DNA of 64,000 bases from Paraspadella gotoi. Lineage: Eukaryota; Chaetognatha. The translations under genes and the position numbers were made by a program. Of this stretch, positions 1-19,984 are shown piece by piece (within the stretch, counting starts at the first letter, position 1; each line of letters begins with the position of its first letter). The stretch lies in contig CM119266.1 of assembly GCA_051294375.1 (NCBI GenBank), positions 2,659,812-2,723,811 on the forward strand, written 5' to 3'. The notes under the pieces are model-generated. The model saw only the letters and a program-made list of their open reading frames with translations. It was not told where the DNA came from and ran no database searches.

Positions 1-648
1 TGGTAATTTTGCATAATTTGGTCAACTTGCATAATTTGATGAACTTGCATAATTTAATGAACTTACATTATTTGGTCAACTGACATAATTTTTTCAACTT
101 GCATAATTTTGTCAACTGGCTTAATTTGATCAACTGCCATTACTTGGTCAACTGGCATAATTAGATCAACGGCATAATTTGGTCATAAAATCAATCAATC
201 GATCAATCAATCAGAGAGAGATAGAAACTTTTAAAAATTCAAATAAATGTGACTTTTGGTTTTCTAATTAAAACTCTTTTCCACTCCTACGATTCCATCA
301 AAAATTTATATCCAGCTTAATCGGATACTTACCTACCTACACACAAAATTTCAATTCAATTTATCTATCCAATTTTAATAAATATAATAATGAGCAAATA
401 TAAGTAAAAATATGTCAAGTAAATATGACTTTTGTTTTTACCATTTAAACTCATTTCTACTCGCACGATTCCATCGAAACTTTATATCCAGCTCAATAAC
501 ACAATCCAACCATCCAATCACGAGTAATTATAGATCATTTATAAGTTCGGACGGACTTACAGACAGACGGATGGACATTTTTTTGTTATAATTTATCATA
601 ATTTATATTATAGAGTCGGAATCTGCTGATAAGCAGATCCGACTAAAA
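1..648. repeat. Truncated interspersed element with internal minisatellite (family E1)
   Basis: Positions 1-185 are imperfect tandem copies of a unit of about 18-20 bp reading roughly TTTGGTCAACTTGCATAA. This is followed by unique sequence that recurs in reverse orientation near 30.14-30.66 kb and forward near 29.86-30.09 kb, including the stretches TCCAGCTCAA, ATCACGAGTAATT and runs of GGACGGA. The block ends in a near-perfect inverted repeat at 615-643 (GTCGGA, TCTGCT, loop, AGCAGA, TCCGAC). No protein is encoded. The left end lies outside the window. Hairpin plus following CTAA would suit a Helitron-type 3' end, but that assignment is a guess. Confidence 0.6.
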
Positions 649-849
649 ACTAAAGTTAAAAATAAAAGCTATTAAACTTTTAGGTAGAAATAACTACATC
701 TTTTTTGAAAATGATGATTCGAAATTGAGAAGTAGAATTCGTCAGAGATGGAAATAAGTAAGAAGTATGAAATGCAAATAAACTTTGAAGTTAAAGGTAA
801 TGGTTCTTACAAACAGAATAATAAGCGTGTCACTCTTCTATTTAGTATA

Positions 850-930
850 ATTAGCCATCTCATGACCTTTAGGTATCGAACCCAACGGGAAGCGTGAGGA
901 CGGCCGTAAAACGCCTTGTTCTAAGCCCAG
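850..930 (+). repeat. SINE family A, fragment
   Basis: Contains GCCATCTCATGACC, a tRNA B-box-like GGTATCGAACCC, then GCGTGAGGACGGCCGTA. The same order of motifs is found at 56556-56705 and 59893-60035, so this is a dispersed repeat with a probable tRNA-derived head rather than a tRNA gene; no full cloverleaf can be drawn. Confidence 0.55.
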
Positions 931-2068
931 AACTCGTTCTATTGCTGTAAGTTAGTAGCTCACCACTAAAAGAATACAAGAGACGGTTGTACTTCTTTAT
1001 TTGCAGGTATTTCAGTTCAAACAAAGTTTTTATAAAAAAGATGGGACATTTGTCCAAATATTTCGAACAAAGTATCACAGCAACATCGAATGTGTGCTTT
1101 CCGATATCGTCACAATGAATCAGCTAAATTGGGAAAAAAGAAAACGCAATTGACTAAAAATGTTTTCCTACATACAATCGAATAAAGCGGGTAAAAAAGT
1201 TAACATCATTATTACTATAATTGGTTTAGTGTCGAAAATGCAGCTACTCAGTGGCTTTAGAGATCGTCTGTCGAAACGCAAAGACAACCAATATTAGTTA
1301 AAGTTTTACTGTAAAATATCACATAACGTACGATGGCACTTTTTTCTGCTATTACGCAAAGAATGGAAAGGCTTTTAGAATAAGATTAAGATGTCTAATT
1401 AAGTTAGTTAAGGAAAACGTGACAAGCGAAAACCTCCAGCATAATACGTAAACAAATCTGACATTTTTAAAATGAAAAATAAATTTGAAGACTACGGAAC
1501 GTCGTTCTTCGGAAGAATGAATAACTTCGTTTCAAGTCGGCAAAACTTTTAAGCAAGAAATAAGAATACACAATTCTCTCAAATTAGTTAATTAATTTTA
1601 ACAATACCTGCTTATCGGTTTTAAAAATATCTATATTATGCTATCTAAATCCATGTTGGAATTCATTTGGCGCGAATTACATTCCGTGTCAACATTCCGT
1701 TATTTAACTCACTGGAAGCAGCCTGGTGAGGTGACACTTAACATCACGTTCTTTTATCCTTTCTGACGATTGGTGTATAGCATTTAGCTTAAACGAAGAC
1801 TGTCGTGTTATAAAGCGAATAAAAATAACCCTTTCTCTCTCCCCCCCCCGTTACTCGACAAATCTAGCGCCATAATTGAGGGAAGAAAAAATACGCTAAT
1901 TATAAATATTATACAGAAATTGCGAGAGGAAAAAAAGGGTTCGAATGTATCAATCAAATTGACAAAGGCAACACAGAGAAAAAGAAACGTTTTGTTTAGT
2001 TTTTGCTTCTTTTTTATAGTCGTTTTCAAAACGGGGAATATCTTGATCACTGAATTCATTTCGTTGCC
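931..2068. other. Intergenic, no gene seen
   Basis: AT-rich sequence downstream of the kinesin stop codon. Open frames here are short and resemble no protein family. The segment next to 2069 should include the kinesin 3' untranslated region. Confidence 0.6.
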
Positions 2069-12224
<10,156 letters not shown>

Positions 12225-12988
12225 TTTCGAAATTACTCTAAATTCGTGTTACTAGGAAACGGCGATCCCCTCTTTATGAGGAAGGGTTTTTCGTGGAAGG
12301 AATACCCTGGAATAATGAGAGGAAGCCTGCGGCGCAGAATGGAAAGAGTAAAGGAATGATCCAGAAGGACGATGTCGTTGTTTCGCAATCAAACCAGTAT
12401 TATATTAATCGTTGTCGATTCTCTCTTTTCAGAAGAGTGACATCGTACCCAGATCTCTCTCTCTCTATCGCTCACTCTCTTCAAATTCGCATATTTTTTC
12501 GAAAACACAACGGGGACGATGATTCACTCTGGTCTCGATCGCGAAAAATGTGTCGGAAAATAACCGACTCGCCTCTGATTGGTGGAAAGCGCGAGCGAGG
12601 CAGGACCTTGCCCGCCGATTGGTCCGTGGCCCGAGCGAGGCTGAGTCTGGCCCCGTCCCGTTTTCGGCCCGCCGGTTTGACAAAAAGGGGAGAGGGGGAG
12701 TGAAGGGGGGTGGGTGAAGATTGCGGCTCGGTGCTGCCCCCGCGGAGGGGAGGGAAGGAGTTTTTTCTTAACAGCTGCGTTCGAGTTAAAAGAAAGAGAA
12801 CATTTGAGAGTACGGTAGAACGAATGATCGAAGGAAAAAGTGAAAGGACGATTAAAAAATGGTCGATGGGTATAAAAGCATAAAATCTAATCAGGTTTGA
12901 CAGTTCTCTTAACGTGCTCCAAAGGGTACGATGTAAAAATCTATAAAACATTAAATGCCACGTAAGTTAAATTAGAACGATGACTGAC
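12225..12988. promoter_or_regulatory. Probable kinesin promoter and 5' region
   Basis: Lies between the kinesin start codon (12224, minus strand) and the stop codon of the next gene. GC-richer than intron sequence around 12580-12740, with a (TC)n tract near 12450-12480. No clear core promoter element was found, so the assignment rests on position. Confidence 0.35.
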
Positions 12989-13555
12989 TTAAACGGACCA
13001 CGGGTAAAAGGGAACGACGGAATCATCGAAAAATCCTTCCTGACGTTTCACGGCGCCAACTTCATCTTCCGGCGCTGTGGGAACTTGCCGGGCGTCGTCG
13101 GCGCCGCCCTCGTGGCGTCGTCGAGCCCGCTCGAGCCGCTTCATCCGCTCGAGCCGCTTAAGAAGGCGATCCTTAAGGCCGCCGGGAATTCGTTTGATAA
13201 CCGGCGGCCACTTTCCGCCGCCGCCTACCCTTACCAAGTGGCGACCGGGGCTTTCGGGTAGGGCGAGGGCGCGGGAATCTGCCCCAGCAGGAAATACTAG
13301 ACGATTGGCGTCAACGTCGGCGACGGACCAACAGCGGGGCCGGAGTCGGAAGGACTGCGGCGGAGACTGCGAGTTTTCGGCATTAAGAGGAAAACGTTCG
13401 GGCCCGACATCAATCTGAAAACAGTCGTCGTTGTCGTCGTCTTCCTCATGGTTTAGGTCGCAATCGCCGATAAATTGCTCCGATTCTGACTGAGAACATG
13501 GTCGATGGCCGCGAGCTAAACTTTCTTTCAGAAGAACCCTTTTGGCCAACGACAT
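12989..13555 (-). CDS. Unrecognised 188-aa protein, single exon
   Basis: Uninterrupted 188-codon frame starting MSLAKRVLLKES and ending FYPWSV. An acidic stretch (EEDDDNDD, about residues 58-65) precedes a region rich in Pro, Arg and Gly. A strongly basic helix-like segment (about 123-146, around LKRLERMKRLERARRR) follows, then a hydrophobic/aromatic C-terminus. No signal peptide or membrane segment is visible. It sits on the same strand between CCDC93 and kinesin, 295 bp downstream of the CCDC93 stop codon. Codon GC content matches neighbouring real exons. I do not recognise the family; an isolated GC-rich frame without coding function remains possible. Confidence 0.5.
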   Translation of the reverse strand: MSLAKRVLLKESLARGHRPCSQSESEQFIGDCDLNHEEDDDNDDCFQIDVGPERFPLNAENSQSPPQSFRLRPRCWSVADVDANRLVFPAGADSRALALPESPGRHLVRVGGGGKWPPVIKRIPGGLKDRLLKRLERMKRLERARRRHEGGADDARQVPTAPEDEVGAVKRQEGFFDDSVVPFYPWSV

Positions 13556-13850
13556 CTTCGTCGAAAGACGACTCTTCTTGTGAAGACACTTTCAAAAATA
13601 AAATCGAGCGTAGAGTAGAAAAGTTGTAAAAAGAAAAAAAACTTTAACAAAAGGTCCAAAAGATCACAGTTTAGGCTTGACAAGGAGAGTAATATGGACT
13701 CACATGGCAATCATAGGCATTAGGCAATCGTAACAATATTCGATCTCACCAAAAATAAACCATCAACCATTGATATTTAATAAATTAATTTCATTTAATC
13801 GATCAATTCTTAAGCAACCCAAATACCCCAACACTATTTGTTTCTTCTCT

Positions 13851-16800
13851 TCACGATTTCCTCAACAACTTGTCATTCTTGTCGCATTCCTCTTGAAAAT
13901 CTTTGACCCTCTTGTAGTAAAGCCTTTTTTTCTCCACGAGGCCGGCGAGTTGATCCGAGAGGTCGTCGAACTTTCTTTTCTCCTCTTCCCTCCTCCGCTC
14001 GAGGCCGCCGCGATTCTTCCTAACTCCTTCCACGATGATGTCGAGCTGCTGGAGGAACTCTTCCTTTCCCGCCGTCGAGGCCATGGCCGCTCCAAAGTTG
14101 TCGTGGATCGACTCGAGTATGCTTACTTCCTTCTCTAAGTACCTTCGCTTATCTTCCAGAGTGTTGTAAAGCGTGAAGAACTGCTTGGTCTGGCGATGCT
14201 TGGCCGCCATCTCGTCATAGAGCTCGAGGAATCTCTTCTGATATTGCTCGAGCTCGGCTCGAGAGGGGATCTCGTCCAGGGCGCGCTCGAGGCTCTTGAG
14301 TTCGCGGGATTTTTTAGCCAGGGCCAACTTCGCTTTGTTAAGGCGATCTCGCTCTTTGTCGACGCGCAACTTGAGGGCGGCCACGTCCGGGTCGGCGTCC
14401 TCATCAAAACCATTGTCCGCAGTGCGCTTTTCCGACAAGGAGGCTTGAAGAGCTGCGAGCTGATCCTTGCAGGAAGCCTTGTATTCGCCTTCACGGGCCT
14501 TCATGTCTTCGTGAGTGGACAAGAGACTCTCCAAGGCCGCGGCATCCTGAGGATCCACGGCGGCTTTGAGGCGCTGCAATTCCTCCAACTTTCGCAGTGC
14601 CGGTTCGGCGGCATCCTGTGCCTTCAACAGCCGTTCCTCCACCTCGCGGTCGTCTTGCTCCGCTTCTCTCAACTTGGCCTCCAGCTTTTCCTTTCTCGCT
14701 CTCAATAGTCGCAGATTCTCGGTCAGGGCGGCCCGCTTCTCTTCGAAGGCGACCTCGGGCGTTTTTGCCTCTTCGACCATCTTCTCTTTCCCGGCGTCGT
14801 ACTCGTTGACGATCCTCTCGATCTCCCCAGACTGCATGCCGACGATGTGGCCGACGGCGCGGGCGGAGAGGACGGACTCACCCCCGGATCCGGCCACGGC
14901 TTGGAGGAGCAAGTCTTCTTCGCTCCAGTCGACCGGAGAGACCTCTGCGGCGTCTCCGGTCGACCCTCCGGCTCTCTCGGAGGTCGACGCCGTCGCAGAT
15001 GCGCCCGAAATCGTCCCGGCGCAGCCGAATTCCATTAGGGTGCTCCTAACCCGCCTGGCTTCGTCCATGCGCCAAAAGTCCGTCTTCGGGGAAGATGCAG
15101 CGCCGCGACGAAATCTGCGCCGCGGCCGGTAAGTATCGGTGAGGCGCTGGACGGCGACAACGGCGCCGCGACGATCCTCCTTCGCCTTGAGCTCAACCGG
15201 GTCGTCGGGAAAACCGCGCCGAAATTGGGAGACTGCAAATGCACGAACGGCGTCACCCCACTCGGATTTATATTGCATGGCCTTCTTGACGAGCCATTGA
15301 ACAACGGGAAAGATGCGAATGTAGTCGAGCCCTTGGATTTGATGGGGTTCGATCCTATGGGGACACTTCATCCTCGGCAGCGTGCCCACAATCTTCTCCG
15401 TCAGGGCGATTTTCTGTCCGATGGTGGAATTCTCTTGGAATAGGAGGTCAACGTCGACGTCGACGTTGCAGGTGGTGATGCACCAGGTCATCCCACCCAC
15501 GATCTTGTCGAAGTCGGAGAGACCCTTGATACGGGCGCGGAAGTAGCCTGGAGGATAGACAAAAGTTGGTTATTACAGAGAATAAAACTTTTGCGGCAAC
15601 CTTTGGTAGCGACTCGTACGATAGTCTAATCTACCTGTCTTTTTTCATCCAACTTTTGGGTTGTATTTTCGAACTGATCTATCTCTGTAATAATAATAGT
15701 ATGTCCTTTTTTCTTCTTTCACAATCATTTTTCGTCCAGGGTAAAACCCCACTGATGTCGATCTAATATTATTAACTTGATCATTTGATCACGATCTGAA
15801 AAAAAAAACTCGAAGTTTACGAACTTCCTACAAAGCTCATCTAATCGTCTGGAGGGATTTGTGTCAATATTATTTGTAAAATCATATTGGGTGCTTAAAA
15901 AACCTACTACTAAAATATCCACGAGTGACATAGTAAAGGAATGTAAAGTTACATTATAAACAATTTGTAGGCAAAATGAATTCGGTCACATCCCGTGACA
16001 ATAAATGACAAATCAAAGTCTCGACTCGAGCGGGGGAACATCGGGATCGTCGACGAAATCGGGGCTGTTGGGTCTCTCCTCCTGCCGCATCCACCGAGGC
16101 GCTTCCTTCACGAACCTCCTCTGCTCCCCTTCGTTTTTCAAAATGTTCTTGTAATCGAGCTTGGAGTCAGTCACCTCCAAATAGGCCGTCGACCCGCTTA
16201 CGTCATCCGCGTAATTATCGAAGCCGCCGCCCTTGTTTTTTGGTGGGACTTTTTCTTCCTTCGTTTTCCGAATCTTTTCTAAAAGTGAAAAGAAATCAAT
16301 CTCGGGTTATTTCCAAGCCGGAAAACACCTTTCCCCGTTGCCTTCTCCCTTATTCACCGACAACGTCTTTAACTTTAGGCATGGTGACCAAGAGGTGTCC
16401 CGTGATTTGAGATCGTTTGGCGGAGCTGGCGTCGGGGCGAACCTCGTCGTGGAGTCTTAACTGCAGAGTTTTCCCCTTGAGGGTGACGCGGACGTAAGTG
16501 GGCTGGACGTCGACGTCGACGAGCGAAGTGTCCATGTGCTTAAAGACTCGGACGTCGAGTTCGAAGCGATTGTCCACCACATTGTCTCGCAATTCAAAGT
16601 CGACCTTGGACTCGTTGCAGTTGATGGGCGTGCCGTCGTCCTTGAAGAGTTTTCGCGGCGCCTTAGGTTCGGTCTTCTTGCTCTTTTTCTTTTCTTCTTT
16701 TTCCTTTTGATCCATGATGTACTGGTGGGTCTCGATGCGAGACTCGGGGGTGTAGGGTAACCTACGTTCAAAGTTTTTTTGTTTTTTGTTTTCACCCATT

Positions 16801-18436
16801 GTACGTATTTGAATTATAATTAGAATTATAGTTACAGTATAGAGCAAGTACCTTTCCTCTTGAAATTCCTTTTCCTTATGTTCCCTCAATCGTTCCAAAA
16901 CTTCCTCTTGTCCCTTTTTTTCCAAATCCTTTTCGATATCGTCGATCCTCTTCTTTTCCTCCTCCCTCTTCCGAAAAAACTCCTTCTCGTCTCTCCGACT
17001 CTCCCGCCATTTGCGCTCCGACTCCTGCAGCCGCTCACCGAGAGCCTCCTCGTCCTGAATGGCCTTGATGCGATGGCTGCGATCGATGTCCGTCCCGTCG
17101 AGTTTGGCCAGGTTGGGCAGCGTCGCCATCACGAAGTCGCGATAATCGGGGAAGTCAACGCAGGGATTTCCCGTCAGGTAGACTTCTTCCAGGAAAATGT
17201 TGGCTTGGAGAGATCGGATCGACGTCAACTCTCCGATGAAATTGGCCGTGAGGTCGAGCTTGCGCAAACTCTCGCAGCCCTGAAGCAAATGTTGCATTCG
17301 CGCGTTGATCGACAAATGAAAAATAGTCGACGTATATTATTACCTCCAAATTTTCGATCCGCTCGATGTTGTTCAAAGCCAGATTGAGATACTCCAGTTG
17401 CTTCATCCTCGAAAGGTTCTCGATCTTCGGAATCAAATTGCTTTGGAGATAAAGAATTTTCAAGCCTCGGCACCATTTGTCCAAACATTCTATTCGTTCT
17501 ATGTCGAGTTGGTGGAGCGAAATTTCTTCTAAGGTGCTAATGCATCCCTCGTTATGCTCGGTTCGCTTGCGGACAAGTTCTTCCGTTATGAAAACCATTT
17601 TTAGGTTTAATATGGAATCAAGTTACTAGGGTTTTTTCTACGGTAGATGAAAATAATTTCATTTTGATTTAGATTTAAAAATTTTATGGCAAAATTTAAA
17701 CAATATACAAATATACTTATACAAAATGAGAGGCATAGGGCTCTTGAATCAACACGGAACACAACTTTATGTCGACCATTCATTAAAAATTTTTCATACA
17801 AAAAACTTATTTTTTTTTTCCCGGCATGAATCACAGATCTCGCAGAAAAATCCTCCAAACCGATGAACGAATCCACGAAAGTTTCTTCCCGACATTTGGA
17901 GCAAAGGCAAAGAGAGCAACCGGCTTATTCAGATATTTCGTAAATGCTTGTCTTTCTGATTAAAATGACCTTTTGTGTTCTAACTAAATTAACTGTTATA
18001 GGAAGATACGTACAAATTCTTAATTTACACGTCGCTACCGTAAGGCTTCCAATTGATCGGCATTTATACTTAGAAATTTAAACTAGTGATTAATCCCGAT
18101 TAATTTAGTAATTAATCCCGATTATTTTAAGGTTTAATCCCGATTAATTTAGTGATTAATCCCGATTAATTTAGCGATTAATCCCGATTAATTTAGCGAT
18201 TAATCCCGATTAATTTAGCGATTAATCCCGATTAATTTAGTGATTAATCCCAGAAACGTGGGATTGGCAGAGGCCAAACCTGCGGCGAGAAGGAGATCGA
18301 CTGTCTCGTCCAACTTGTTCTTCGCCTCGATGTCCTCGCGTCTCTCCACGCGGATTTCCTTCCCTTCGGAGTCGAGAACCGTGTCGAGTCTCTTGGAGGC
18401 GGAGACGCGGCGACGAAGATCTTGAGCGGCGGACAT
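13851..18436 (-). CDS. CCDC93: CCDC93, CCC (commander) complex subunit
   Basis: Two coding exons: 18280-18436 (52 codons plus 1 nt) and 13851-15547; 1854 nt, 617 aa, close to the roughly 630 aa of vertebrate CCDC93. Across the junction it reads [12 protein letters not shown] then [20 protein letters not shown], a hallmark stretch. [18 protein letters not shown] follows, then long coiled coils with [18 protein letters not shown] and [20 protein letters not shown]. The protein acts with COMMD proteins and CCDC22 in endosome-to-surface recycling together with the WASH complex; the N-terminal part is a calponin-homology-like domain in the known family. The donor (AG then GTTTGG) is weak but in phase. 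Start chosen at MSAAQDL; an upstream in-frame ATG at 18502 would add 22 residues. Intron 1 holds the whole DNAAF11 gene. Only two exons is extreme compared with vertebrates. Confidence 0.93.
16013..17598 (-). CDS. DNAAF11: DNAAF11/LRRC6 (tilB homologue), dynein arm assembly factor
   Basis: Four exons: 17344-17598, 16852-17279, 16358-16761, 16013-16278; 1353 nt, 450 aa (human about 466). Starts [20 protein letters not shown]. Leucine-rich repeats (about 20-150: [39 protein letters not shown]) end in an LRR cap with TGNPC and YRDFV. A charged coiled coil follows (about 175-228). A CS/p23-like domain comes next (about 270-355: [20 protein letters not shown], then LLVTMPKVK). The C-terminus [11 protein letters not shown] is conserved in the family. 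It is a cytoplasmic factor for preassembly of axonemal dynein arms, so the organism has motile cilia or flagella. It lies wholly within intron 1 of CCDC93 on the same strand. Confidence 0.93.
18080..18252. repeat. 22-bp tandem repeat in CCDC93 intron 1
   Basis: About eight copies of a 22-bp unit containing GATTAATCCCGATTAATTTA. The array abuts the CCDC93 exon 1 donor region, ending about 28 bp from it. The unit is internally dyadic (GATTAATCCCGATTAATT). Confidence 0.9.
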
Positions 18437-18761
18437 CCTTAAAGGCGATCCCCGCGATCTACGGAGTTGTGGTCCACAGAGTCTTATTATCAAAGCGGTC
18501 AATGCAGTTTTCGCGCGACTCGAGAAACCAAAATATTATGGCTAGAGAAAGAAAATTGATTCAAATTATCCACAATTAAGTCCAAGACTAACTAAATTTC
18601 ATCGACCATTTCAAAATTTTTGGGTAAACCAGCCTTCCAACGCAATTGTGTATTTAATAAACTTTTCTGATAAGATCAGATTATCATTAAGGGCAGAAAA
18701 TAATAAAATTACAATTTAATCGAAATTTAAATGGATTTTTTTTTAACTTACGATACAATCA

Positions 18762-19786
18762 ACAGAAGGCTTCATATTATAAAATGAGGTGGTGGTTTTT
18801 TGTGACCAGAATCTGTTCCGCAAAAACTACTGGACCAAATTCATTGAAATTTGGTAGGAATTTAAAGAACTATCGAGACGAATTTTAATATTTGACCCGT
18901 GAGCCGATATGGGCCCCCGGGGACAAAAAATGGTCAATTTTTTTTCCCCAAATTTTTAAATTATTTTTGTTTTGAACAGTTGCATAGACGTTTACTCTTG
19001 CACCAAAATGTATTTATTACCACAAAAATATTAGTTTACCTTAATTTTCAGCTTCATAAACATAAACGGTTCAAGTCAGATTTGTAATTTGAGAAAATTG
19101 GAAGTAAAACTGTAACTGTAAAAGTAATAAAATCAAATATAAATGTTTATGAAAAAGTCGATGAGTTCGTGAAACTCGGATGAACGGAGGAAGACGATCC
19201 CGAAGGAGAGAAGGAGAGAAGGGGAGAAGGGGAGAAGGGGAGAAGGAGAGAAGGAGAGAAGGGGAGAAGGGGAGAGGAGAGAAGGGGAAAAGGAGAGAAG
19301 GGGAGAAGGAGAGAAGGGAGAAGGGGAGAAGGAGAGAAGGGAGAAAGGAGAGAAGGGGAAAAGGAGAGAAGGGGAAAGAGAAAGGGAGGGAGAAGGAGAG
19401 AAGGAGAGAAGGGAGGAACGTAACCCTAACAAAACGATGAATCATGCATCTTCAAACAATGCTTTATTGAAATTTTATCAATTTTAGTTCTAAAATGTTA
19501 TTTATATGTTTAACACGTCGAAACACCTGATGCTACTAAACAATTTTTAAAAAATTTAAAAAATGAAAAAAAAAATTAGTATTATTTGGCCACACAGGGA
19601 TCCAGCCCCAGGGCCCTGTATCTCTTGTCAGAGGTTAAATATCAAAATTCGCCTCGATAGTTACATTTATATCGTCATTAGGACTTTATTTGTATAATTG
19701 TATAATTTCATAAAATTAGTAATTTGGTGGGAATAGATTCAGAACAAAAAAACAACCACATCCTTTTATAATATGAGGCCTTCTGT
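18762..19786. mobile_element. Foldback/MITE-like element F, copy 1, with inserted minisatellite
   Basis: Outer ends are inverse copies: ACAGAAGGCTTCATATTATA at 18762 and its near complement ending TTCTGT at 19786. Inner matches (TTTTGTGACCAGAA against TTCAGAACAAAA) indicate long degenerate terminal inverted repeats. The body aligns with copy 2 (31209-31816) and copy 3 (62581-63720). No coding capacity. Unlike the other copies it carries a 320-bp insertion at 19111-19430. Confidence 0.8.
19111..19430. repeat. Insertion carrying a GGAGAA-rich minisatellite
   Basis: Comparison with element copies 2 and 3, which read GAAGTAAAACGAT without interruption, defines the insert. It is flanked by the direct repeat AAAAC at 19106-19110 and 19431-19435. 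It contains about 200 bp of purine-rich (GGAGAAG)n-type array at 19198-19415 and ends GTAACCCTAAC, one and a half animal-type telomeric units. Confidence 0.75.
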
Positions 19787-19984
19787 CGTCAGAGAAGAAG
19801 CCCGAAGGCCGAATATCAACAACGAGACGTGATAACAAGTGCGAAACGCTCTTATGAAAAAAAATTTCTTGAAGGAAAACAAATTAAGGGTAAATGGAGT
19901 CTGAAAAGGGGAGGGCCGGAAAGGGTTATAAACTGGAGGAGTTCTGTTATCAGTTAAGATATTCTTTTCATTCGCGGATTAGTT

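Noticed and set aside
13851-15547. NDC80/HEC1 kinetochore protein
   Set aside because: First suggested by the long coiled coil near a kinesin-13 gene, but the N-terminal sequence ([29 protein letters not shown]) is that of CCDC93.
19198-19440. Lys/Glu/Arg-rich or Leu/Ser-rich protein frames
   Set aside because: Produced by the purine-rich minisatellite; the array is an insertion within a transposable element and is absent from sister copies.
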